64,000 nt of DNA from Rosa chinensis (taxonomy: Eukaryota; Streptophyta; Magnoliopsida; Rosales; Rosaceae): NCBI RefSeq assembly GCF_002994745.2, contig NC_037090.1:31354501-31418500 (forward strand), given 5' to 3'. A program made the position numbers and the translations under genes. Below are positions 1-10,378 of the stretch, piece by piece (within the stretch, counting starts at the first letter, position 1; the number at the start of each line of letters is the position of its first letter). The notes beneath the pieces were generated by a model. It searched no databases. It had not been told where the DNA came from and saw only the letters and a list, made by a program, of their open reading frames with translations.

Positions 1-53
1 ACTGCAATCCCCATTTTCCAGAAAAGCACATTATGTCCTTGTATTTTCACAAG

Positions 54-926
54 CTCAATCTCAGACATGCTGATATCGCCATCAATTGGGCCGGTGGGCT
101 TCACCATGCAAAGATGGCCGCAGCCTCGATGTTCTGTTATGTCAACGACATTGTACTAGGAATTCTTGAGATCCTCAAGGTTCATAGATGTGTTCTTTAT
201 ATCGATATTGATGTGCACCATGGAGATGGAGTTGAGAAAGCATTTTACTCCACTGATAGGGTCATGACAGTGTCTTTCCATAGATTTGGTGATTTCTTTC
301 CGGGGACCGGGCAACTTGAAGACATTGGAGTGGGACTTGGGGAGAATTATTCTTTGAATGTACCCCTGAACGATGGAATAGATGATGAGGATTTTCGTTG
401 GTTATTTCGTCCCGTAATCAGAAAAGTGATGGAGATGTATGAACCGGAGGCTGTTGTTCTTCAGTCTGGGGCAGATTCGCTAACCGGGGACAGGTTAGGG
501 TGCTTCAACTTGTCTATCAAAGGCCATGCGGATTGTCTTCGTTTCCTTAGATCGTTTAATGTCCCTTTGATGGTCTTGGGCGGGGCAGGTTATACGATTC
601 AGAATGTTGTTCGTTGCTGGTGTTATGAGACGGCAGTAGCAATTAGAGAGGAACTTGATGATCAGTTGCCTGACAACGACTACCATGATTATTTTGGTCC
701 AAATTACACTCTTCATATTGACACATGTGACATGAAGAACCTGAACAAACCTGAAAAGTTGGTGGAGATGAGGAATAAGCTGCTAGACCAGATTTGCAGA
801 TTACCTCATGCACCCAGCGTTCCATTTCTGACAACACCATCAATTACACAAGTTCCGGCGCGGAGGAGGCGGAAGACAATATGGATGAAAGATCAAAGTG
901 GTTTTAGATTAGAAAAACAAAATTAA
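54..926 (+). CDS. Class I histone deacetylase (HDA6-like), 5' part off the window
   Basis: Zn-dependent RPD3-type lysine deacetylase, normally nuclear and acting on histone tails in repressor complexes. The frame is open from the left edge to a stop at 924-926. An ATG lies at 33, but similarity begins at about 54 (KLN...[10 protein letters not shown]) just after a T-rich stretch ending in AG (52-53). I therefore read an exon starting near 54 and treat 33-53 as probable intron. Catalytic landmarks are present: [21 protein letters not shown] and the GYT tyrosine. The text between them is closer to HDA6 than to HDA19 or HDA9 ([27 protein letters not shown]). Oddities: the usual KKxEASGFCYVND reads [19 protein letters not shown] reads QSGADS, and GGGGYT reads GGAGYT. 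The acidic C-terminal tail of HDA6 is absent, replaced by a short basic end. It may be a divergent paralogue, a truncated HDA10/HDA17-like copy, or a young pseudogene. Confidence 0.85.
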   Translation, partial: LNLRHADIAINWAGGLHHAKMAAASMFCYVNDIVLGILEILKVHRCVLYIDIDVHHGDGVEKAFYSTDRVMTVSFHRFGDFFPGTGQLEDIGVGLGENYSLNVPLNDGIDDEDFRWLFRPVIRKVMEMYEPEAVVLQSGADSLTGDRLGCFNLSIKGHADCLRFLRSFNVPLMVLGGAGYTIQNVVRCWCYETAVAIREELDDQLPDNDYHDYFGPNYTLHIDTCDMKNLNKPEKLVEMRNKLLDQICRLPHAPSVPFLTTPSITQVPARRRRKTIWMKDQSGFRLEKQN

Positions 927-1557
927 TTGTATATCTATCATGAGATATTTGTGGACGTTGGATATATGTAGCTGCAACTATTAAATGTTATTGTATTCGA
1001 TCCGATAGTATATCTCAGGTTCAATCATGCTGATATATGTAGTATAGGGCAATCCGTTCAAGAGACAAATATTCTAAAACTTTTCAATGGATCTAATATA
1101 TGTAAATCAATTCAGAACTTCAAGATTTACTGTGTTTTTTTTTTTTTTTTTGGCTTTTATTCTTTTACTTAGAATTCAAGTTTATATCAAGAACGACTGC
1201 GTGCAATTCTTTAATTGTGAGTCCAATGTCACCAAAAAATTTGTGGTCCGTATCCTCTTCAGCATTTTTAACTTCCCAATTTTATGACTGTTGATATGCT
1301 AACTATTAATTAGATATATCAGCATTGTTAACATTGATATAAAATGTGCTCATCAAGGAGCAATTAGGCAACAAGAACCGTTGTAATTTCTTACGGAAAC
1401 TTCATTTGGGGACTGGGGCTTATTGATTACATATCGTTTGGCTTGATCGACGTTTTGATCTTTGCTGGGCAGATCTTCTTGGCTAAGACTGAAACCATAT
1501 GCAACAAAGAAAAAGTTTGTTGAGGCCTAGAACAACGTAATTGGAATTGCCCACCAT
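927..1557. other. Intergenic, no gene seen
   Basis: AT-rich 3' flank of the HDAC locus with a 16-base T run (about 1135-1151) and no convincing reading frame. Positions 1336-1373 are identical over 38 bases to 32392-32429, upstream of the terpene synthase. This points to a shared dispersed repeat or duplication. Confidence 0.6.
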
Positions 1558-1567
1558 AGCAGTTAAT

Positions 1568-1744
1568 CGAAAATGTTCACCTGGTCAGTCAAGAAAATAA
1601 TACTCAACCACCTTTGGATATAAATCCAATGGCATAGAGAATTATTATTAAGTTGAGGTGTTTTGTTTTCTACCCTTTGATGTAAATCTAAGGGTTATTG
1701 AGCATAAATTTTTTGGTCAGCAACTGACCAGGTGAACACCACTG
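1568..1744. mobile_element. Small MITE, MULE-like, 177 bp
   Basis: The inner ends are inverted: GTTCACCTGGTCAGT on the left faces its reverse complement on the right, and the arms continue with weaker pairing. The 10-base sequence AGCAGTTAAT occurs on both sides (1558-1567 and 1745-1754), as expected of a target-site duplication. There is no coding capacity. Confidence 0.7.
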
Positions 1745-2142
1745 AGCAGTTAATTATGGATAACCATTAGCTTTTTATTGAGATTTTTTTTTTAATCAAA
1801 TAATACTTCATTAAAATGAATGGAATACAATGAGAATGAGTTGTGGATGAATAATCTATAAAAGCACACCGATATGGTGACCCCTACAAAATCATTGACC
1901 CAACTAGACTTCACACTGGAGATCCATACTGACAGAAAACTGATGAAGCCAAACCGGCCCCAACTCTAAATAAAGTAACAGTTGACTAACTTTTAAAGCT
2001 TCTTTTGCTAAACGATGGGTAACTTTATTACTTTCCCGTCTCACAAAGTGGCTATTATAACTAGGAAATGACTGAATTAATAACATAATTTCATCAATTA
2101 AATGAACTTCATAACTTAAATCTTCTGAACTCTCATGTAGAG

Positions 2143-3553
2143 TAGGGCTGTCAACTCTGACACAACCTGATAACACGACTCGAAACCTACACGAAATAAA
2201 GCGGGTTGGCCATGTGTCGACCCGCCATGACCCATTAGACAATTTGAAATATTTTGCTTTATAATTATTGGATTTAATTAGTTATGCAGTACATATAATT
2301 ATTTATATTCTTCGTCTTGTGGAGTTTTTAGTGAATTTAATTAATTTTTGTATTTTTTAGTTAAATGGGTCGCATTGTTAACCCTTAAATGAGTTATTTT
2401 GTCTAACACGACACGACCTATTTATTAAATGAGTTAAGCGGGTTGGAAACGGGTAACCCGTTTAATAAATAGGTTTGGTTTGAGTTTAAATTTTTGACGC
2501 GATTATTAAAGGGTGGTCCTATTCACACACCCAATTTCTCTATTCACACACCCCTTTATTTTTTTATTACTTTAATTCAATTTTATTTTTAAAAATGACC
2601 CTAACTACCCTCTGTTGCAATTCTGATTTTTTTTCCTTTTTTTCTATTTGGCAAATCAATCATGAATCAAACATCAATACATCATTATACAATAAATCAA
2701 AAAAAAAAATTAACCTATAAATGAAGGAAAAATAATACGTTCATTAAGTGGAATGACCTGTATTATTAGACAAGGAATATGCTTCCTAGGTAATTACGTT
2801 CATCCAAGTGAATCTAAATTGCAAAATTTGTCCTCAGCCTTGCTTAATACATTCTTATTATTTATGGGTGAGTGTTCTTTCAATACAATTATCTAAAATA
2901 CATTATATTGAGAGTTCATATTATTGATTATGCGTGTGTCTACATTTGTCTATCCCCTTAGGTTAGTCTTATTCAAACAATTAATTTTGAATTATACTCC
3001 TTTATTTTTTTGTACCTACAAATTTCTCAAATTTCAGACTATGTTTGAAAATGGCTTATTGCCAATCTATAAGAGACAAGAAACTCTAGTAAGCTAGGTG
3101 CAATATTGGAACCCGAGACAACGAGGGAGTAAAGCATGATTCTTACCTCTCCTATTTGTATGAGGACAAACTTTGCAATTTAGATTCAGTTGGATGAACG
3201 TAATTACCTGGGAAGTATATTCCTCGTCTAATAATACAGGTCATTCCACTTAATGAACGTATTATTTTTCCTTCATTTATAGGTAAAAAAAATTGATTTA
3301 TTGCATAATGATGTTTGATTCATGATTGACTTGCCAAACAGATAAAAGAAAAGAGAAACATAATTATAAGGGAGGATAGTTAGGGTAACTTGTAAAAAAT
3401 AATTGAATTAAAATATTAGAAAAATAGAGAGGGTGTGTGAATAGAAAAAATGGGTGTGTGAATAGCATCACCTTTATTAAATGGGTTGAGTTTGAGTTTG
3501 TATTTTATGACACGATACGTAACTTGACCCGACACGACCCATTGATAGCCCTA
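2143..3553. mobile_element. Non-autonomous hAT element inside the LINE
   Basis: The terminal inverted repeats are perfect: TAGGGCTGTCAA at 2143-2154 and TTGATAGCCCTA at 3542-3553. They are flanked by the perfect 8-base duplication ATGTAGAG (2135-2142 and 3554-3561). Eight-base duplications with a TAGGG-type terminus are typical of hAT. The interior has GC-poor arms rich in cgacccg/cgggttg motifs and no transposase. A second element (2511-3472) makes up most of its length. Confidence 0.92.
2511..3472. mobile_element. MULE-like foldback element nested in the hAT element
   Basis: The ends carry an inverted, internally doubled motif: CTATTCACACACCC twice on the left and its reverse complement twice on the right. 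The inverted arms extend about 320 bases each (about 2515-2840 against 3165-3472); for example, the AATGACCTGTATTATTAGAC block near 2750 faces its complement near 3240. The loop (about 2840-3165) is non-coding. Flanks ATTATTAAA (2502-2510) and TTTATTAAA (3473-3481) fit a 9-base duplication with one change. Confidence 0.85.
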
Positions 3554-5636
3554 ATGTAGAGTATTAATGACTAAGAGCGCATCCCCTTCAATATCAATGT
3601 TGGTGAAGCCAACATGTGCTGCAAATAGAAGACCATGTAAAAGTGCAAAAGCCTCCACAGATCTTGGAGGAAGATTGCCTACTTGTGGGACTGCAAGTGC
3701 ACCTTTTAAATGCCCCTAATAGTCTCTGAATATTACACCCAGACCACATACTCCTCTTTTCACATCACAGGCCCCATCAAAATTAAGTTTAAGTGTTCTC
3801 ACTAGAGGTGGTGACCATTCCACACTATTTTGTCTTTGTGCAGCATCCACATTCTGCCTTGGATTTCTTGTGTTCATATGTTACAGCTGCCAATCCCAAG
3901 CTAAGCAAATCAATTCATTGGGATCCACAGTCTTCTCATCATGTCAATGGAGATTCCTATTCTTCCAAATCCACCAAGCCACAGAGCAAAATAAATCAAA
4001 CTCACTCCCAGTAGCAGTAGATAAAACGTGATGCACAAGGTCAAAGAAAGATGGCTCCTGCCAAACTCTGTATACACCATTCAGAAAAGTCTTCTTCCAC
4101 ACTTTCTTGGCATTCAGACAATTCCACAAGACATGCAACACAGATTCCCTGGGATCTCCACACTACCAGCAACACGGATCATCCAAGATTAATCTTCTCT
4201 TATTCAGGTTTGTTGTGCATGGTAGAAAGTCCTGAACTGCCCTCCATATAAAAACCCGGACCTTATGAGGTGCATTTATCCTCCAAATTCTCCCCCAAAC
4301 CTCCTTACTGTTATTAATACTACAACCTACCATGGAGCCTCCTTTTTTATCTTGCATTTCTTTTGCCACCCAATAGCCCGACTTCACACTATAGACACCA
4401 TTTTTGGTATAATGTCAAACCAGTTTGCCCGGTACACTTTGTAATCCCAGCGGCATACTTAGAATCATGTCAGTTTCCTGGGCTAAAAATATATCTTTAA
4501 TCACAAGAACATTCCAAGCACAGGATTCAGTAAACAAGGATTCCACCTTCTGTTGCTCTGACACATGTACTGGACTAATCACTTTAAAGTTTATCGGGCA
4601 TGGCAGCCAATGATCAGTTCGTATACTCACTCTCCTCCCATCACCTATTCTCCACCTTGTGCCTCTATCAATCATCTGTTTCCCCCACATCAAGCCTCGC
4701 CAAATAGCAGATGGAGCGCGACCCAAGGTTGCATTAAGGAAACAGTTATCAGGAAAATATTTAGCTAAGTAGAGAACTTACCAAAGAATGCTTTCCCAAA
4801 AAAATCCTCCAGATCGTCTTTGCCAACATAGCTTGGTTAAACACTCTGAGATCCCTAAAGCCAAGGCCACCTTCATCCTTTCTTCTACATAACTTATCCC
4901 AGCTGCACCAATGGATACCTCTTGTGTCACCTCCCTTCCCCCACTAGAACTTGCTCACCTTAGATTGAAATTTCTTGCACACTCCAACGGGCAACTGAAA
5001 AACACTCATTGAATAAGTGGGAATAGCTTGCGCAACAGCTTTAATTAACACAAGGTTACTCGCTTTTGACAGGAACTTTCCTTGCCAACTTTGGAGATGA
5101 ACATCTAATCTTTCATTCAACTTCTTGAAAACATCTTTGTTTCTCCCAATTGTCATTGGTAACCCCAGGAACTTCTCGTGAAAGTTAACTACTGGTACGT
5201 CGTGAAAGTTAACTTGTCATTAGAGATACTGTATATATAAAAGTCATGATTTTATTATTTTCTTCTATTATGAATGATATATTAATTATTCAATATTAGA
5301 TATATTATATTTTAGGGGAAATGATCATTTACCCAATTTTAGCTTAAAAATTGCCCACTTTCTCCATTAAGAGTTTTTTAACCCCATTTACCCAAAACAC
5401 TCTAAGGGATTATTTCCCTATTACCCAATTAATTCTTTTTTTATTCTTTTTATTTATTTTTGAGACTTTTTTGCCCTCTCCTTCTTTCTCACTTAGAGGG
5501 AGAAGTCATCCTCCACCTTGCAAGACTTCGGTGACCAGTGGCCGACCGCCTACTCCGGTGATGGGAATCCGGCGACCGGTGACCGGAATCCTGAAACTAG
5601 TAACCGGAATCCGGCAACCGATGACCGGAATCCGGC

Positions 5637-5935
5637 GAATTTATTGCCCCCTAATAATACCCAATAACCATATTATTGCCTCCCAGTAATCATATTATTG
5701 CCCCCCAATACTCATATTATTGCCTCCCAAAAATCATATTATTGCCTCCAATAATCATATTATTTCTGTCCAGTGAATTGTATAAACTCCCAAAACCAAA
5801 ATGAATACACTACAGGCACAATTGATCATATTATTGCCCCCCAGTAATCATATTATTACCCCCCAATACTCATATTATTACCTCCCAATAATCAATAATA
5901 ATATTATTACCCTCCAATAATCATATTATTGCCTT
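5637..5935. repeat. AT-rich minisatellite inside the Pack-MULE
   Basis: Imperfect tandem copies of a unit of about 20-24 bases built on ATCATATTATTGCC plus a C-run, interrupted at about 5765-5825 and then resuming. There is no coding role. Confidence 0.8.
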
Positions 5936-6066
5936 CAAGTGAACCAAAGAGAATACATTACAGATACAAAAAAAAATAAAAAATAAATCTCAGTATACCA
6001 AAAAAAAAAAAACTCTTGGCACCCAGAAATTGCTCTGGGTACCAGATCGGATCGACCGGAGCTGCT

Positions 6067-6480
6067 TTACCTATACTCTTCCAGAGCCGAGCAAATTTCC
6101 AGCACGGCGTTCATTCCCTTGGCCGCCACACCGGTCTTCCAATCAAACTCAATGGTCAACGTCGTCGGGGGCTTGTGATCGGGCGCCCAGAAACACTCCA
6201 TGTAGTCTCCAGCCTCCACTGCCTGAAAAGCAAACTGACTCGATTCCACAAGCTCCGAGTAGTGATCTGAACCTTCGCCGGTGATCAGCGACTGCAAGCG
6301 GTAGACGGTGGTCTGAGAGATGGCGGCAGGGAGCTCGTCGCCGGCGTGAGGGAATCCGAGGGGGAGAGGAGGAGCGCCGATTGGGTCTAGAGGAGGGAGG
6401 GCGGAGCGCCAGAGACAGCAGATGCTGCGGAATCGGAGAACGTCGACGCGGGTTTCGAGGAATTTTCCGATCTCAATCAC
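6067..6480 (-). pseudogene. Chimeric captured fragment: F-box (SKIP23-like) joined to p24-delta GOLD domain
   Basis: A 137-codon open frame lies inside the Pack-MULE. The first half (ETRVDVLRFRSICCLWRSALPP, then PPLPLGFP and TVYRLQSL) matches the start of plant SKIP23-type F-box proteins, where the F-box recruits SKP1 in SCF ubiquitin ligases. The second half (SSQFAFQAVEAGDYMECFWA, then DHKPPTTLTIEFDWKTGVAA) matches the lumenal GOLD domain of p24-delta cargo receptors of ER-Golgi vesicles. A short unrelated tail follows. No ATG starts the frame; the nominal start is GTG and an in-frame TAA lies just upstream. Translation would need splicing, so I call it a non-functional chimera. The frame staying open across the junction is notable. 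Confidence 0.85.
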
Positions 6481-6903
6481 CGAAGGTTCTTACCTTTCTC
6501 ACCATGCAGGCGCCGGGCACCAAGATCTCAGTTCGTGACTCGCCGCGCAGACCTCTGGTGTTGTCGCCTCACTTTCCAATCTCGGTTCGCAACTCCCCGG
6601 GCAGTCAGCCGGTGCCGGAGAATTGGTTTGCGATACAGAGATAGAGACAGAGCGAAGCCGGAGGTGGTGGCCCGAAGCCGCCGGAGCAGCCATGGAACAG
6701 AGAGATAGAGACAGAGAGAGAGCGAAGCCGGAGGTGGGGCGCGGCACAGAGTGAGAGAGAGAGTCTGAGAGGATAGAGTTTAATAGGGGGGGAAACTGTC
6801 ACTATAGGTTAGATTGGGTAATTAGGGTTAAAAAACTCTTTGTGGAGTAAGTGGGCAATGTTCATGCTGAAATTGGGTAAGTAGTCACGGCCCCTATATT
6901 TTA

Positions 6904-7330
6904 ATACATATCATGTTATCAAATAGCAGAAGTCACATTTTTCAGTTTTGTTGAGATCAAAAATTTCACGAACCCAAAATGCAAATATGGGTCTAATGCA
7001 ACAATGAGAGAGTCCAAAAGCTTTCAGAATATTGGGTTTGCCTAAAAAAATAGCAAATTGTTTTGCAACACAAACCTTTAAACACGGGTTTGTTATAGCC
7101 AAAGAGGATAATGTCCTAGTTGTGTTCAAACACTACAAAGGGCAGCAAATGACATGGGGCGAGTCTCCAGGCTCAAAACAAAAAGATGGGGAGTAGAAAA
7201 AGTCATAAACAATTTTCAATCCCAGGTAAAAGTTGGGATTTGCAACTCTCGAAGTAAACCTTATCTATTGAATGAGGTGATAAATAGAGCTTTTGAAATT
7301 TGAACTAAAGGCTATGATATGATAGTTAGC
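6904..7330. other. No gene seen
   Basis: AT-rich sequence between the Pack-MULE and the next transcribed-looking repeat. A 72-codon open frame at 6911-7129 on the minus strand shows no recognisable family and is probably chance. Confidence 0.4.
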
Positions 7331-7339
7331 CTCTCAAAA

Positions 7340-7352
7340 GCCTATAAAAAGG
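7340..7352 (+). promoter_or_regulatory. TATA-like element of a repeat
   Basis: CCTATAAAAAGGCTCCC followed by a purine-rich tract looks like a core promoter of the kind found in plant LTRs. No coding gene follows it, so it probably belonged to a retrotransposon LTR. This is inference. Confidence 0.35.
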
Positions 7353-7559
7353 CTCCCTACAGCATCAGAGGGAAGAGGAGGAAAAAACACTACAGAGGGC
7401 AGAGGAAAAAAAGAAAGAAAGAAGAAATATAGAGAGAATAAGAGAAATACAAAGCAGAGGAGGAGACGCAGCGAAACGAAACATAGAAGAAGAGCTACCA
7501 GAGAAAGAAAGCTGCAGGTATACATTTGCCTTCCATGTGAAGCCTCTCCAGTTAATCCT

Positions 7560-7960
7560 CTATGTCTTATGACCTTTAAAGCTCTAATAGGCCGTTCATG
7601 AACGACCATTGTTATTAGAGTTCTTCGTCGAAATGACATTGTTGCTGCTCACAAATTCTTAACGCAATTAAACAAAACGGTTGTTCACGAACGGCCTTGT
7701 TTCAGTGCTCAAAATTCCTCCCGAATGGTGTTGTAAATTTAATGCATTGGAGAATTTAGTTGTTCATGAACAACCATATTCCAATGCTAAATCCTTAAGA
7801 AAAAATGACGCTGCTGCCATCACTCTTTAAACATAATAGAGGTTGTTTATGAACAACCGCGTTTAATGCTAAAGAGTCCCCTCACATGGCGCCATTGCTA
7901 TCGCTGTTTGATGCCCAAGATAAGGCCGTTCACGAAACCCTCAAAAGTCCATCAGTTGCT
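7560..7960 (+). repeat. Diverged ~82-bp tandem repeat, each unit with a 10-bp palindrome
   Basis: Five cores recur at 7594, 7683, 7762, 7845 and 7928: GTTCATGAAC, GTTCACGAAC, GTTCATGAAC, GTTTATGAAC and GTTCACGAAA. The spacings are 89, 79, 83 and 83 bases. Sequence around the cores is related too (GCTAAA, then a GACGCTGCTGCCATC-like block). The spacers have diverged more than the palindromes, which suggests the cores were conserved or homogenised. Confidence 0.75.
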
Positions 7961-8800
7961 CTCTGTCTTCACAAAGAATAGAAAGAGAAAATGAAGTTGA
8001 ATATTCAAGTCAGAAATTGAAGGCACAACAGAGTGGTCAAGTTGTACTAATATGATGGACTTCAAACATTTCCTAATGCAAGCCGTTGGGAATTAGAAGG
8101 AAAAATGTTTTGCAAAGTTGTGGGGTTTCAATTAAACCAACAGGTCAAGGACCTGCAAGATGATAAGTCTGGAGAGGCAAATTTTTTCCTAACCAAGCTT
8201 GAACAAACCATGATTGATCTCCATGATTATCCTTGAGAAGCCATGTTTCGTGTTCTTTTGCTCACAGCTTTCACAAAAGGAAAACATAATTCCTATGCTA
8301 AAAGGTTAATCATACATGTATTAATATTAGTGCTAGCTATTCATATGCACCACCTGAACATAGTGCCCTCTTTGACAAAAATTCACAAGTCAAATGGCAG
8401 CATTTTGTATGGTTCTTCTGAAGGCTTCTAGACCAAAGTTTCAAGACTTCTCAAAGGTTGATATGGGACAGAATAATTGGTGGATTTATAAAATATATGT
8501 CCATTAATTCTAAGTCCTACGGCAAAGTTTCATCAAACAATGGATACAATAGAAATTAATGGTTTGACAAAAGCATACAAAGTGAAGGGTTTCTGGAATT
8601 CTCAAAATTCCGAGTCATTGGGCCTCCTACGAAAGAAACAGAAGCAAGCCCAGTCTACAGAGGTTCACTTCAAATCTTGAGCTCCGAATTGAAAACTCGA
8701 CTCGTCAAAATGACAAGCAATGACTCGATCTGAAGCTCAACTCTTCGTAATGGGTGTACGGACTACTTTCACACTCGGGCCTACATAAACTAAAGCTCGA
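7961..8800. other. Repeat-derived non-coding sequence
   Basis: No convincing gene. The stretch from about 8030 to 8240 is GC-moderate and looks transcribed, but all frames contain stops. It probably belongs with the sequence on either side to one decayed LTR-type element. Confidence 0.35.
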
Positions 8801-9560
8801 GTATAAATGTGGGTGTCCAAATCATTTTATTTGGGCCTAACACATAATAAAGCTAAAGGCCTGGAAAATGGGTGTCCAAATCATTCGGGCCTGACCCAAC
8901 ATGGAGCTAAAGGCCCAAAAATATCGAAAAAATACAGATCACCTTTTAAACCCGTTTACTTCGATGTTCGGGCCTGGCCAAATTCGTTTGTCGACAAAAC
9001 AAAAGCCCATTCACACGGCCCAGTACAAAATTCAACACATCGGGTGCCTAAATTAAATTCGGGTGTCTGCAGAAGAAATACATCCGACGGATTTGAAAAT
9101 AAATATATATGTACATCCGTTGACACAAAAATTCTCCCAACACCAGAAATACATATTCTTATGAACTACGGTCAGTTTGATCCCACAATGGGTACGTAGG
9201 CAATGTAGCGACCTACTAGATGCAACCGCAAGTCCAAACAGAATCCCTGACTCCACCAGTCAAATTCTTCTAATTCGAATCCCTGACTCCACCAATCAAA
9301 TTCATCCAAATAGAATCTCTGACTCTGCCAGTCAAATTCATCCAAACACCGGAAAAGTCAAATCATTCCCTAAATGACCTCAAACACAAACCCAAACACT
9401 GAATCGAATCCCTGGTTCAGTTACACCAAATCCGTCCAAACACTATTCTCATTCCAAAAAGCAATACCCTCCAATGGGACATCCACCCATTGGAATTCTT
9501 GAACTACTAGTGGCTTGATCCCTCTCCATGGGTATGTAGGCAACCCATTCAAATATCCGG
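8800..9560 (+). mobile_element. Decayed LTR-retrotransposon-like sequence
   Basis: Two copies of a motif recur: GAACTACGG...TTTGATCCC...ATGGGTACGTAGGCAA at 9163-9203, and GAACTACTAG...TTGATCCC...ATGGGTATGTAGGCAA at 9502-9545. Blocks of this kind are common near LTRs of plant Ty3/gypsy elements, from memory. Short tandem duplications lie inside: GGGTGTCCAAATCATT near 8808 and 8871, and a roughly 37-base unit with CCCTGACTCCACCA at 9240-9350. No gag-pol frame remains. Confidence 0.45.
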
Positions 9561-9834
9561 GTGCAGCCACAAAAACAAATAAACAAACACACATCCACAA
9601 TTGGTTTCTTCATAAATGGAATCAAAGGGTGTTTCCCTATAACAAGGGAATATAATTAAGAGACCCATTCTGTCTTGAATGGGTCGAATCTAAAATAATT
9701 AAAACTCTATTCACTAAATGAATAAGAGTGAAATTATGTTGGGTGACATTTGCGCTCACAGTGTGCAATTTTTCCTCAACAGGTTTATAGTTTAGAGAGA
9801 CAAAACAGTGTTCAAAAATAAAAGATACGGATGA
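9561..9834. other. No gene seen
   Basis: AT-rich flank between the LTR-like sequence and the next MITE. No frame or repeat that I can support. Confidence 0.4.
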
Positions 9835-9843
9835 TATATCAAT

Positions 9844-10369
9844 GGGAGCTTCTATTCATACCTCCAAAATTGGTATTTGGACCTCCCTACTTAATAGAAC
9901 TCCAATTTACTTTTACAAATAACCAATATCCTATCTACACCTCCCTAATTTTTCCAAAATGCCCACTGTCCAATAAAAACCATTTTTTTTGGAAGATTCT
10001 ATTCATATGCCTCCGAAAGCCCATTGTACTATTCTTTAACCCTTCCCCCTCTTACCGATAATAAAACCTTATGAATTTCATAGTAATAGATACATATATG
10101 AATTCATGCACAAAACAAAAATAAAGAACAAGAAAATCATAGGAGATGAAAAGGGATGGGGTCTATATCTGGATATCTCAATGGCCTGAAGGCAAAACGT
10201 TAAAAGCTAAAGATGTCTTGATTTTCAAATACACAGACCAATTTAGAAACTTTTTTTTTTCTTGTTTGTGTCCTTATTAGTAATTTGATATGACTTGACA
10301 AAGTCAACTATAACACAGGAGAAAAAAGAGGTCCAAATGTCAATTTTAGAGATATGAATAGAAGTTCTC
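9844..10369. mobile_element. MULE-type MITE, 526 bp
   Basis: Inverted ends of about 42 bases: GGGAGCTTCTATTCATACCT on the left against AGATATGAATAGAAGTTCTC on the right, with CAATTTT...GAGGTCCAAAT inward. The perfect 9-base duplication TATATCAAT lies at 9835-9843 and 10370-10378. The interior is AT-rich and non-coding. Confidence 0.93.
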
Positions 10370-10378
10370 TATATCAAT

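Larger units (their letters stand above)
1784..5160 (-). mobile_element. 5'-truncated, decayed LINE (non-LTR retrotransposon), split by nested elements
   Basis: Read on the minus strand it holds, in order, the C-terminal part of a reverse transcriptase (4944-5156, SWQGKFLSKASNLVLIKAV), a zf-RVT region (3944-4726, with VWGRIWRINAPHKVRVFIWR and WWIWKNR) and an RNase H domain (3580-3835 continuing at 1960-2134, with LNFDGA, VEAFAL, IEGDA and FVRRESNKVTHRLAKEAL). It ends in a T run at 1784-1793, the poly(A) tail of the minus-strand element. Stops and frameshifts interrupt the frame, including one just after the RNase H VIFRD. A hAT element lies inside the RNase H domain; the protein similarity continues in register on its far side. 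The 5' end is lost within the RT domain and I found no target-site duplication. Confidence 0.85.
5315..6894. mobile_element. Pack-MULE, 1580 bp, carrying captured gene fragments
   Basis: The ends are inverted over about 80 bases (GGGG...TTACCCAATTT on the left; AAATTGGGTAA...CCCC on the right, followed inward by TTGCCCACTT and AGAGTTTTTTAACCC). A perfect 9-base duplication, TATATTTTA, flanks it at 5306-5314 and 6895-6903, the signature of a Mutator-like element. No transposase is present. The interior is a patchwork: GC-rich CCGGAATCCGG-type repeats (5563-5640), an AT-rich minisatellite (5637-5935), a chimera of two plant gene fragments on the minus strand (6067-6480), and a short duplicated GC-rich block (about 6630-6760). 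Its base composition changes abruptly from segment to segment, as expected of captured DNA. Confidence 0.93.

Noticed and set aside
33..53. ATG at 33 as the start of the HDAC protein
   Set aside because: Residues 1-7 do not match the family and an acceptor-like T-rich stretch ending in AG precedes the similarity. The true 5' exons must lie outside the window.
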